Under the pieces are notes generated by a model. It did no database searches. It was not told where the DNA came from and saw nothing but the letters and a program-made list of their open reading frames with translations. A DNA stretch of 64,000 bases from the NCBI RefSeq assembly GCF_014646135.1, contig NZ_BMMW01000003.1, forward strand, positions 407,025-471,024. Direction: 5' to 3'. A program made the translations under genes and the position numbers. This stretch comes from Nocardia camponoti. Lineage in GTDB: Bacteria; Actinomycetota; Actinomycetes; Mycobacteriales; Mycobacteriaceae. Shown in pieces: positions 9,674-17,421 of the stretch (position 1 is its first letter; each line of letters begins with the position of its first letter).

Positions 9674-10473
9674 GACGTGCGCACCCGTTCATAGAACGCC
9701 ATCGCCGCCGCCGTCGCGACGTTGAGCGAGTCGGTGCCGGGCGACATCGGAATGCGGGCGCGCACGTCGGTGGCGCGCATCGCTTCCTCGGTAAGACCGG
9801 GGCCTTCCGCGCCGAGCAGCAATGCGACCCGTTCGCCGGTCATCGCGGTCGCGAGATTCACTGCGTCTGAGTTCGGGGTGAGCGCGATGATTTGGAAGCC
9901 ACGGTCACGCAAGAGGTCCAGGTCGGCGGGCCATTTCGACATTTGCGCGAACGGCACGCGCAGCACGTGGCCCATCGACACACGCACCGCGCGGCGGTAC
10001 AGCGGGTCGGCGCAGCGGTCGCCGAAAAGGACGGCGTCGGCACCGAGACCAGCCGCGTTGCGGAACATCGACCCCAGGTTCTCGTGGTCGTTGACCCCTT
10101 CGAGCACCGCGACCGTGCGCGCGCCGTCGAGCACTTCGTCGACGGTCAACTCCGCAGGCCGTTGCGCGACAGCGAGCACGCCACGGTTGAGGTGAAACCC
10201 GACGATCTCGGCCATCACCTCGGCACTTGCCCGGTAGTAGGGCACGTCGAGGTCGGCGAGGTCGTCGGCGAGAGGTTCGAGACGCTTGTCCACCCCAAGC
10301 AGCGCGCTTGGGGTGAACCGCGACGACAGCATCCGTTGCACGACAACGACGCCCTCGGCGATCACCAATCCTTTGCGACCGGGCAGGTCAGGACGGCGAT
10401 CCGCGGAGGACAGATCGCGGAAATCATCGACCCTAGGGTCGCCTGGGTCGTCGATGTCGATCACTTCGGCCAC
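9670..10473 (-). CDS. SpoU/TrmH-family RNA 2'-O-methyltransferase
   Basis: A 267-residue SPOUT-class methyltransferase that uses S-adenosylmethionine to methylate ribose 2'-OH in rRNA or tRNA. The three family motifs are present: EGVNDHENLGSMFRNA (motif 1), LLLGAEGPGL (motif 2, trefoil knot) and IPMSPGTDSLNVATAAA (motif 3). An N-terminal domain of about 100 residues probably binds substrate RNA. It corresponds by order to Rv0881. Translationally coupled to the DUF2537 gene, and 31 bases downstream of the marR gene. Which nucleotide is modified cannot be told. Confidence 0.9.
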   Translation of the reverse strand: MAEVIDIDDPGDPRVDDFRDLSSADRRPDLPGRKGLVIAEGVVVVQRMLSSRFTPSALLGVDKRLEPLADDLADLDVPYYRASAEVMAEIVGFHLNRGVLAVAQRPAELTVDEVLDGARTVAVLEGVNDHENLGSMFRNAAGLGADAVLFGDRCADPLYRRAVRVSMGHVLRVPFAQMSKWPADLDLLRDRGFQIIALTPNSDAVNLATAMTGERVALLLGAEGPGLTEEAMRATDVRARIPMSPGTDSLNVATAAAMAFYERVRTS

Positions 10474-10504
10474 GCGCCCATCCTGGCACGCGACTTCGGC
10501 GCGA

Positions 10505-10942
10505 CTACTCCGATTCGTTGACGATCTGGTTCATGATCGCGACGGCCTCGTCAAGGACAGCCAACTGCTGCGGCGATAGGCACGACAGCTGCTCGGTCAT
10601 CCATGCTTCGCGCGCGGACGCTTCGTCTTCGATCAGTTCCCGACCCGACGGCGATAGCGAGACGATGATCTGTCTGCCATCGGTGGGGTGCGGCTTGCGC
10701 TGCACCAAATCGAGGTCGGTGAGGGAGGCGATCACGCGCGTCATCGACGGGGGTTGCACGCGCTCTTTGCCTGCGAGCGTTCCCGGCGTCATCGCGCCAT
10801 CACGCGCCAGCGTCGCGAGAGCCGACAGCTGGGTGAGCGAAACCTTTGCGTCGGAACGGCGTCCGCGCAGGTGTCGCGTTAGCCGCACGACAGCCAGTGA
10901 GAGATCCCCGGCCAGGGTACGGACGTCTGATGGCGTTGTCAC
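10505..10942 (-). CDS. MarR-family transcriptional regulator
   Basis: A 145-residue winged helix-turn-helix protein. The DNA-binding segment includes LSALATLARDGAMTPGTLA, RVQPPSMTRVIASLTDLDLV and the wing PTDGRQIIVSLS. It matches Rv0880 in position and sequence pattern. The GTG at 10942 is used because the in-frame extension to 11131 is Arg/Lys-rich, lacks family similarity and would cross the promoter and start of the divergent DUF2530 gene. The 62-base divergent gap is the likely site of autoregulation. Confidence 0.9.
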   Translation of the reverse strand: MTTPSDVRTLAGDLSLAVVRLTRHLRGRRSDAKVSLTQLSALATLARDGAMTPGTLAGKERVQPPSMTRVIASLTDLDLVQRKPHPTDGRQIIVSLSPSGRELIEDEASAREAWMTEQLSCLSPQQLAVLDEAVAIMNQIVNESE

Positions 10943-11004
10943 AGTGCAGAACTCTACGGTACGGAGGTTACCCCTGATGGGTTTCGGGTCGCTAGGCTTT
11001 GGGT

Positions 11005-11253
11005 ATGGACCAGCCCCCAACCCCCGTACCACCGCGTTTGCCGCCCGGTTTGACCGATCCTTGGCCCGTTGTGTCAGTTGGGTTCGTCCTTTGGGCGGTC
11101 TCGGTTGCCACTGTTTGGCTCGTGCCCGCATGGGCTGATGCCCGACCGGTCTGTTTGATGGGGCTGTTTGTCGGTGCGCTCGGCGTTGGCATCTTCTCGC
11201 TGCAACGACGTTCGGCGCGAAGGGGCGATAAAGGCGCGCAAGTCGGTCTTTAA
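11005..11253 (+). CDS. Small membrane protein, DUF2530 family
   Basis: An 82-residue protein with a Pro-rich N-terminus and two transmembrane segments, then a basic tail. Position opposite marR matches the DUF2530 protein Rv0879c. ATG at 11005 is chosen over a TTG two codons earlier. Function unknown. Confidence 0.75.
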   Translation: MDQPPTPVPPRLPPGLTDPWPVVSVGFVLWAVSVATVWLVPAWADARPVCLMGLFVGALGVGIFSLQRRSARRGDKGAQVGL

Positions 11254-11322
11254 TTCAGTTGCCGAGGTTATTGCCGGACAGGCGAATTGACCTTTCGCGT
11301 TGTGCGCGATTAACTCACTGAG

Positions 11323-11955
11323 GTGTCCACCCGACTGAGCGTCGAAGATCGGCGAACCCATCTGATCGAGGCCGCGATTGGCCTTGCCGAAAAAAAGGGT
11401 GTCGCGGGTGTGACCACGCGCGATGTCGCGCAAGCGGCCGGTGTCTCGCTTGGTGTGGTGCATTACTGTTTCGAAAACAAGGACGCGCTGATGACCGAGT
11501 TGGTCAAAGCGTTGTCGATGGAATTGCGCGATTCTGTTGATGCGGATGATTCGGTTTGGGCCGACGCCGGAACCGGAATAGAGGCGCTTCAGAAATTAGT
11601 TCGCAATGGTTTGGAGTTGATGTGGCGCAACATCGAAGCCACTCCCGAACGCCAGTTGCTCACCTACGAAACAACCACCTACGCCCTGCGTGAAGGTGAG
11701 GCGACGCCCGCGAAAATCGCGATCGCGCGCGAACAGTACGGGTTCAACGACGCGACCGTTGCCGACGTGATCAGTCACTGCACCGACGCCACGTCAACGC
11801 GATTCACCACGCCCGTCACGGTGTTGAGCCGGTTCATTCTGAACATGATCGACGGCATGGTGTTGCGGTGGCTTGTCGATGACGACAGCGAGGCGGTTGC
11901 CGCGCAGCTTGATCTGCTTGCGGAAATGGTTGCCGCGCACGCGGATTCGCTTTAA
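11323..11955 (+). CDS. TetR-family transcriptional regulator
   Basis: A 210-residue regulator. The N-terminal helix-turn-helix covers about residues 8-55, with RRTHLIEAAIGLAEKKG, GVTTRDVAQAAGVSLGVVH and YCFENKDALMTE. The C-terminal ligand domain is of the TetR_C_6 type by its pattern (ETTTYALRE). GTG start at 11323 after CTGAGG. It stands alone and ends tail-to-tail (4-base overlap) with the Hsp90-like gene. The target is unknown; an autoregulatory site may lie in 11254-11322. Confidence 0.88.
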   Translation: MSTRLSVEDRRTHLIEAAIGLAEKKGVAGVTTRDVAQAAGVSLGVVHYCFENKDALMTELVKALSMELRDSVDADDSVWADAGTGIEALQKLVRNGLELMWRNIEATPERQLLTYETTTYALREGEATPAKIAIAREQYGFNDATVADVISHCTDATSTRFTTPVTVLSRFILNMIDGMVLRWLVDDDSEAVAAQLDLLAEMVAAHADSL

Positions 11956-14900
11956 GCCTTTAGGTGCGTTGTTCCGTCGAGGTCGATCCAGTTTGTGACC
12001 GCGAAAGTGCCATCAACCGCGCCGGTCAGGCGAACTTCTAGCTTTTCGTCGTGGATGTACAGCGCCTGGTTGGTGTCGGTTGGGCTCCACAGTTGACGCC
12101 AGAGGATGCCCAAAGGTTCTTCGGCCCAGGTTGTTTCTCGACCCTGGGTGACCACTTCCGCGCGAACCTGGTGCGAGGCGAGCGGGAGGTCAAGTAGCTC
12201 GGCCAGTTCGGCCGGGTGACTGTCGGTGACGACAACGCGGTCGTGTGGGAGTACGAGGCCAAGGCTCGGGTTGTCAAGGACCATTGCCGATTCGTTGACC
12301 GCACCGTTGAGGGTGCGGACCTGGTGTGGCGGGTCGATGTCGGTTGGGTCGAGTTCGCCGGTTGCTACCGCTTTCGCGAGTCGGGCGTGCGTTTGCGCGA
12401 CCACTTGGGGCGTCGGGGTGTTCGCTGGGTCGGCGAGCGCGTCGAGGAGTTCCTCGGCGAGCGCGGGGGTGATCTCGCTGCTGTCGACCAGGAGGTGTTT
12501 AAGCGCGTCGGCGTCGGCGCTGTCGAAAACTGGGAGAAGACCGGCGAATTCGGTGTCGGCGGGGTGGCGGTAGCGGCCGATGGGGAGGCCGTCGATCACA
12601 GCGTTGCGGCTGAGCCACCATGCGGTGTAACCGGTTGGGTCAGCAAGGAGTGGGCGCGTGCGTGGGTCATCGAGCAAGTGGCGCAACGCGATTGGCCAGT
12701 TGTCCTCGTCGACTAGGTCGAGGTCGCGGACCGCGTTGAGCTCGGCGGGCTCGGATTCGAGGGTCGCCCACCAGGATTGCTCGTCGTCGAGGTTGTGGTC
12801 GGGGCCAAGTGGGTCGGCTTCGGTGACGAGCTGGAAGCCCCAGCCAACACCGATCGCGCGCAGCGGCGCTTCGCCGTAGGCGTCAACGAAGGCTTGATCG
12901 ACGGTGCCGAAGGGTGAGTCGGGCGTCAACACCTGTTTTAGGGGCGCGTTCGGCAGCAGGAGTTCGTCGATCGGACGGGATTCGCCTGTCTCATCGGGTA
13001 ATTCGAGTTCCGACAGCCACGCCGGGATGTGGGTCGCGAACGGGGCGAGCTGGAGGACCGCGTCGATGGTGTCTTCATCGGCGGGGTCGTCTTCGATGAG
13101 GTCGCGCAGTGCCGGGTCGTTGAGCAGGTCATCGGCCGTCGCGCTGCGTGCGCCGAGTTGGGCGAGCAGGGGGTGGGCAGCGTCGGGATGGACTAGTCGC
13201 GCCCAGTGGACCGGGGCGGCGACGGTGAGCTGGTCATCGAGGACGACGGTGCGCGGGCCGGTGACGAGCCTGCCGTCAGCTAGCGGCACCGGGAGCGCGC
13301 CGAGTTCGTCGGCGGCGCGGGTATCGGTGGCGAAAGGGGCTAGGGCGCTGTAGAAGTCGCGCCACCAGGTTGGGTCGCGATCGAGGCCGGTCGCGTTGTC
13401 GACGAGCGTGGCTGGGGTGAGGTTGGCGACGCCGAGGGTGGTGAGCTTTTCGCGGGCGGCGCGGGTGGAGAGTTCGGGGATGACTAGGGCGTCGATGAAG
13501 TTGGCGACGCGGGCTAGGTCGGGGGTGAGGGCGGGGAAAAGGGTTGCGCGAGTGGGGATTGCTGTTGCTGTCCCCGCGCCCTTCGGCCCAAAAGGTGCGA
13601 GTGATTCTTCGCCGGGTTGGTCGGCCGTGGACGGGTGCGGCTCGGCGGAAGCGGGTTGCCCGGGCTGGTCGATCGTGGACGGGTGCGGCTCGGCGGCTGC
13701 GGGCTGGACTGGCAGCCAGTCTGAGGTGCGCAGTTCGGCGATGATGGCTTCACGGAGGGTCGCGTCGACCTCGCTGCGGGCGAAACCCGGTGTGGGGACG
13801 AGGGTTAGGCGGTCGCGCGGGGGTAGGGCGCGGGCGAAGTCGACGTATCCGTCAGCCAGTGCGGGCAGGTTCGCGCCGGGGAGGATGCGGCGGCGGTCGG
13901 GTTGCATGGGGATGCGATCGGCGATGAGAAGTGCTGGGAGAGAAAGCTCTTCGTCGGACCGGGTGGGCGCTCTAAGGACGTCGTGTGGGGCGGCGACGGG
14001 GCGACCGTTTTTCAGCGGGAGGAGCCAGCGGGCGTTGGGGGCTGAGTATTGCCACCAGCGCTTGGTTGACCCGTCTGGGTAGGTGATAGTGAATTCGCTT
14101 AGGGCCGAGTCGCTTTCGGTCGCGGACGTGGTGTTAGGCCGAGCATCGTCGTGCGGGTCCTGCGCTGCTTCTTTGGCCGTTTGGCCCGTCGATCCGCGTT
14201 CAGAGCCGACGTCAACGGGCTCTTGCTGTGCGCTGCTGGATGTCGCGACGGGGTCAAAGAGGTTCCCCTCGGACGGGACCGGCGTATGGAGCGCGACGGC
14301 CGATGGATCGAGCGGGGCGCTGGGATCGGGAGCCTGCTGGTCAGGCTCTGCTGAAGCAGCGACGACGGACGCAAGGGGCGCGGCGGGCTCCGGGGAAGCG
14401 CCTAGTGCGGCCGCCGCGCTTAGGTAAGCATCTTGTTCTGACGTGAACGGGTCTTTATCGGTCGCGCGCGAGAATGTGGGCGTTGTTGTTGCGCTGGTAA
14501 ATTCAGCGCCGTCGATGCTGATGCGGCGCAGCGCCGGCAGTTCAAGGAGCAGGTCCGGGGCGTCCGATCGCATTGTCGTGAGCAGAGCCGCCTTGTCGAC
14601 TCCTGGGCGCAGGTCGATGACTACCTCGGTCGCGGTGCCTTCGACCGGCGCGTTCTCGGTGGGCCAGACCAGGCGCAGCACTGGCGGCTGCTCGGTGGCA
14701 TTAATTGCACTCTCGCTCAACGCTTTTCGCGTGCCCGAGTCCGAGAAGCGGATCGAGCCCGTTGTCGAGCGGACCTCAATCTCGTCGCCAACCGTGCGCA
14801 CCGCGGTGAAGCCGACGCCGAACTCGCCAACCTGATCGGCACTTGTTTTCGCGGAAGCGCGCAGCGCGGCCAGGGCGTGCACGCCCGAAAGTTCAAGTGG

Positions 14901-15104
14901 CGCACCGGTATTCGCGACATGGAGCTGGTTACCGTCGAGCCACACCATGAGCTCGCCAGCCACTCCCGCTTTCGTCGCGGCGTCGGCCGCGTTTTGCGCT
15001 AGTTCGGTGAGCAGCCGGTCGCGGTAGCCAGCGGCGACCAGGTCGGCCTCGGTGGCGCTGTCCTCACGCAGTCGCGTTGGCGAATCCCGCCACGCCGCGA
15101 GCAC
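11952..15104 (-). CDS. Sacsin/Hsp90-type ATPase, large conserved protein
   Basis: A 1,050-residue protein with an N-terminal GHKL ATPase domain. The N-box is RDRLLTELAQNAADAA, the ATP-lid/G-box is VGEFGVGFTAVRTVG, and WLDGNQLHVANTGAPL supplies the Asp-Gly motif. A disordered Ala/Pro/Asp-rich insert (about 230-330) and a second low-complexity stretch with two copies of AEPHPST-DQPG (near 13600-13700) interrupt the chain. The C-terminal half is unclassified. Similar large proteins sit beside DUF3027 in Mycobacteriales and are annotated as molecular chaperones; the role is unproven. The first ordinary start is GTG at 15104, but conserved-looking coding sequence (DPFGTAALRAG) continues upstream without a normal start codon (see findings). 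Confidence 0.8.
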   Translation of the reverse strand: MLAAWRDSPTRLREDSATEADLVAAGYRDRLLTELAQNAADAATKAGVAGELMVWLDGNQLHVANTGAPLELSGVHALAALRASAKTSADQVGEFGVGFTAVRTVGDEIEVRSTTGSIRFSDSGTRKALSESAINATEQPPVLRLVWPTENAPVEGTATEVVIDLRPGVDKAALLTTMRSDAPDLLLELPALRRISIDGAEFTSATTTPTFSRATDKDPFTSEQDAYLSAAAALGASPEPAAPLASVVAASAEPDQQAPDPSAPLDPSAVALHTPVPSEGNLFDPVATSSSAQQEPVDVGSERGSTGQTAKEAAQDPHDDARPNTTSATESDSALSEFTITYPDGSTKRWWQYSAPNARWLLPLKNGRPVAAPHDVLRAPTRSDEELSLPALLIADRIPMQPDRRRILPGANLPALADGYVDFARALPPRDRLTLVPTPGFARSEVDATLREAIIAELRTSDWLPVQPAAAEPHPSTIDQPGQPASAEPHPSTADQPGEESLAPFGPKGAGTATAIPTRATLFPALTPDLARVANFIDALVIPELSTRAAREKLTTLGVANLTPATLVDNATGLDRDPTWWRDFYSALAPFATDTRAADELGALPVPLADGRLVTGPRTVVLDDQLTVAAPVHWARLVHPDAAHPLLAQLGARSATADDLLNDPALRDLIEDDPADEDTIDAVLQLAPFATHIPAWLSELELPDETGESRPIDELLLPNAPLKQVLTPDSPFGTVDQAFVDAYGEAPLRAIGVGWGFQLVTEADPLGPDHNLDDEQSWWATLESEPAELNAVRDLDLVDEDNWPIALRHLLDDPRTRPLLADPTGYTAWWLSRNAVIDGLPIGRYRHPADTEFAGLLPVFDSADADALKHLLVDSSEITPALAEELLDALADPANTPTPQVVAQTHARLAKAVATGELDPTDIDPPHQVRTLNGAVNESAMVLDNPSLGLVLPHDRVVVTDSHPAELAELLDLPLASHQVRAEVVTQGRETTWAEEPLGILWRQLWSPTDTNQALYIHDEKLEVRLTGAVDGTFAVTNWIDLDGTTHLKA

Positions 15105-15154
15105 CCCGGCCCGCAGCGCCGCGGTCCCGAAGGGATCCGCGCCCGCAGATGCGT

Positions 15155-16555
15155 TCAGGATGCCACCGGCGATCCGTGCTCAGTCGCGGAGTTGGACGCG
15201 TCCGCGTCGGCCTCGCTGGCCGTCGCCGTGGAGGCATCCGCGAGGTCCGCAACGCCAGCAGCAGGCTCAGTGTCGCCCGTCTCGGCTGCGCCGTTAGCTA
15301 CGCGGTCGTCGGCAACCGCCGCGCTAGATCCGCGCGCGTCCTCGGCAGCCTCTGCTGTCTCTGCAGCGACGTCCACGTCGACAGCGCCACGCTGAGCGGC
15401 TTCCGCGTCCGCAGCGCTCGAAGTCGCGTCAGACGGGCCAGCCTCTGTCACCACGTCAGCCGGGCTCTCGATGGCCCCGTCGATGACCACGCTCGCGGCA
15501 CCGTCCACGTCGACGGTCTCGTCAGCATCGCCCGTATCTGCGGCGCTGACCCCGCTTCTCGGAGCCTGCGCCGCGTCCACAGCAACGTTCGCATCGACAG
15601 CGGCAGCGGCAGCCGGGGCGGCTTCCGCGTCCGTAGCTGCGTCAGGCTGGCCAGCTTCTGGCACCACATCAGCCGGGGTCTCGGCAACCACGCTCGCGGC
15701 GCCGTCCGCATCGACGGTCGACGGCCCGTCAACGTCGCCCGACGCACCCTCCGGCGACAGCACTCCCGGCGACATCGCCGTGAAGTCGTCGCGTACCGGG
15801 TCGCGCAGCTCAACGATCTCAACCGCGTGGTCGTCGAATGCCTCGAAAAGTGGGGAACCGTTGCCGCTCGGCGCGACGACGTCCGAATGCGCGCCGCAGC
15901 CGTAGTTCACGTTCACTACCCGGCCGTCCGCGCCCATCGCGTTCGCGCACACGCCGAACGACTCGCGCAACGCGCCAGCCAGCGGCACGTAAAAACCGCA
16001 CAGTCCGCAGGGGGCGGGCGCGGCCTTCGCCATTTCCGTGTCCGGACCGAACTCGGTGAACCAGCGTTCGGCAGCTTCGGCGCGACCTTCGCGGCTGAGC
16101 ACCTGAACGCGGCCGAGGCCGACTTCGCGGGCGAGTTCGTCGATGACGGGGTCGCCGGTCGCGACGTACCCGGGCACAAGGCGCGGGTCGTTGGCGGGTG
16201 GGGCGAGGAGGTCGCCGGGACCGAGGTCGCCGGGACGAACCCGCTGCTCCCACGGGATGAATTCGGGGGTGGTCAGGGCGTCGGGACCGGGCAGCAGTGC
16301 CGACTCGCTGACCGTCGCGTGGGTCGCGCCAGGCGGGGCAGCGACAACGACAGCCCACTGCCAGCCTCGGTAGCCGGGAAGGGTGGCTTCGAAGCGGTGG
16401 GTGGCCGCGGTTTCATCTTCGGCATTCACGCCGAGATGCCCGCCAACCCCTTCTGGCTCCAGCTCGACGAGCGCACGAAACGCGACCTCAGCCGCGTCGA
16501 GGAGAACGGGTCGCACACCGGACTCTGAAACAGATACAGCGCTCACGGCATACAT
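15155..16555 (-). CDS. DUF3027 protein with a long acidic Ala-rich tail
   Basis: A 466-residue protein. Residues 1-255 form the DUF3027 domain: WQWAVVVAA, PWEQRVRPGDLGPGDLL, RWFTEFGPDTEM, a CGLCGFYVPLAG segment and NYGCGAHSDV, whose cysteines could bind metal. This matches Rv0877, which I recall as about 260 residues. Residues about 256-466 are a disordered Ala/Asp/Val-rich tail with an imperfect duplication around DGAASVV and TPADVV/SPADVV. The ATG at 16555 is 8 bases from the divergent start at 16564; GTG at 16546 may be the true start. It overlaps or abuts the downstream Hsp90-like gene, suggesting coupled expression. Confidence 0.82.
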   Translation of the reverse strand: MYAVSAVSVSESGVRPVLLDAAEVAFRALVELEPEGVGGHLGVNAEDETAATHRFEATLPGYRGWQWAVVVAAPPGATHATVSESALLPGPDALTTPEFIPWEQRVRPGDLGPGDLLAPPANDPRLVPGYVATGDPVIDELAREVGLGRVQVLSREGRAEAAERWFTEFGPDTEMAKAAPAPCGLCGFYVPLAGALRESFGVCANAMGADGRVVNVNYGCGAHSDVVAPSGNGSPLFEAFDDHAVEIVELRDPVRDDFTAMSPGVLSPEGASGDVDGPSTVDADGAASVVAETPADVVPEAGQPDAATDAEAAPAAAAAVDANVAVDAAQAPRSGVSAADTGDADETVDVDGAASVVIDGAIESPADVVTEAGPSDATSSAADAEAAQRGAVDVDVAAETAEAAEDARGSSAAVADDRVANGAAETGDTEPAAGVADLADASTATASEADADASNSATEHGSPVAS

Positions 16556-16563
16556 TTTGCCGT

Positions 16564-17340
16564 ATGAAGCGCAATCAGAGTTCGTTGGCCGTCGCAGTGC
16601 TGGTCAGCATGGTCGGCGCGGGCGCGTGTCGGGCGGATGCGGGGCCGCAACCGGCGCGGCTTGGCGTCGAGGTGTTGGCGACAACGCCGCACGACACGCA
16701 AGCCTTCACGCAGGGGTTCGAGGTGGTCGACGGTGTTCGCTACGAGGGCACCGGGATGTGGGGTCGGTCGACGATCACCGCGACCGACAACGCCACCGGC
16801 GCCGAACTCGCGCGCGCCGACCTGCCTGCTCCACTGTTCGGCGAGGGCGTGACACGCGCGGGCGACATCGTCTGGCAACTCACCTGGCAAGACGGTCTCG
16901 CGATCGCCCGCGACCCCAACACCCTCGCCGAGCAACGCCGCGTGCCGTACCAGGGCGAAGGGTGGGGTCTGTGCGCGCAGCCGGACCGCCTCGTGATGAG
17001 CGACGGCACCGAAACCCTCACCTTTCGCGACCGAGTGACGTTCGAAAAAGTTGGTTCCGTCACGCTGACGAACTATCCGGGCGCGAAGCCGAACGAACTC
17101 GATTGCGCACCCGACGGCACGGTTTACGCCAACAATTATCAGACCGACGAGATTCTCCACATTGATCCACAGACCGGTCGCGTGCTTGCTGTTATTGATG
17201 CACATGGCCTGCTCAGCGACGCCGAACGCGCGAACGCCGACGTCCTCAACGGCATCGCGCACATCCCCGGCACCGATCGGTTCCTGCTTACCGGCAAATA
17301 CTGGCCGCACGTTTTCGAAGTTCGCTTCGTCCCGCGGTAG
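16564..17340 (+). CDS. Glutaminyl-peptide cyclotransferase, lipoprotein
   Basis: A 258-residue secreted beta-propeller of the plant/bacterial glutamine cyclotransferase family (PF05096), which converts N-terminal Gln to pyroglutamate. The signal peptide MKRNQSSLAVAVLVSMVGAG ends in a lipobox with Cys22. Family motifs: HDTQAFTQGFEVVDG, YEGTGMWGRS, FGEGVT, WQLTWQ, MSDGT, NELDC and YANNYQTDEI, and the terminal GIAH...RFLLTGKYWP. Divergent from DUF3027. The natural substrate in actinobacteria is not known. Confidence 0.9.
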   Translation: MKRNQSSLAVAVLVSMVGAGACRADAGPQPARLGVEVLATTPHDTQAFTQGFEVVDGVRYEGTGMWGRSTITATDNATGAELARADLPAPLFGEGVTRAGDIVWQLTWQDGLAIARDPNTLAEQRRVPYQGEGWGLCAQPDRLVMSDGTETLTFRDRVTFEKVGSVTLTNYPGAKPNELDCAPDGTVYANNYQTDEILHIDPQTGRVLAVIDAHGLLSDAERANADVLNGIAHIPGTDRFLLTGKYWPHVFEVRFVPR

Positions 17341-17421
17341 CTGGCGAACAATAGTTATCGGGGGCTCGCCGAGCCGCATGCGACCGAACGGTAACCGGCG
17401 ACGTGCGCCAGAATTGACACT

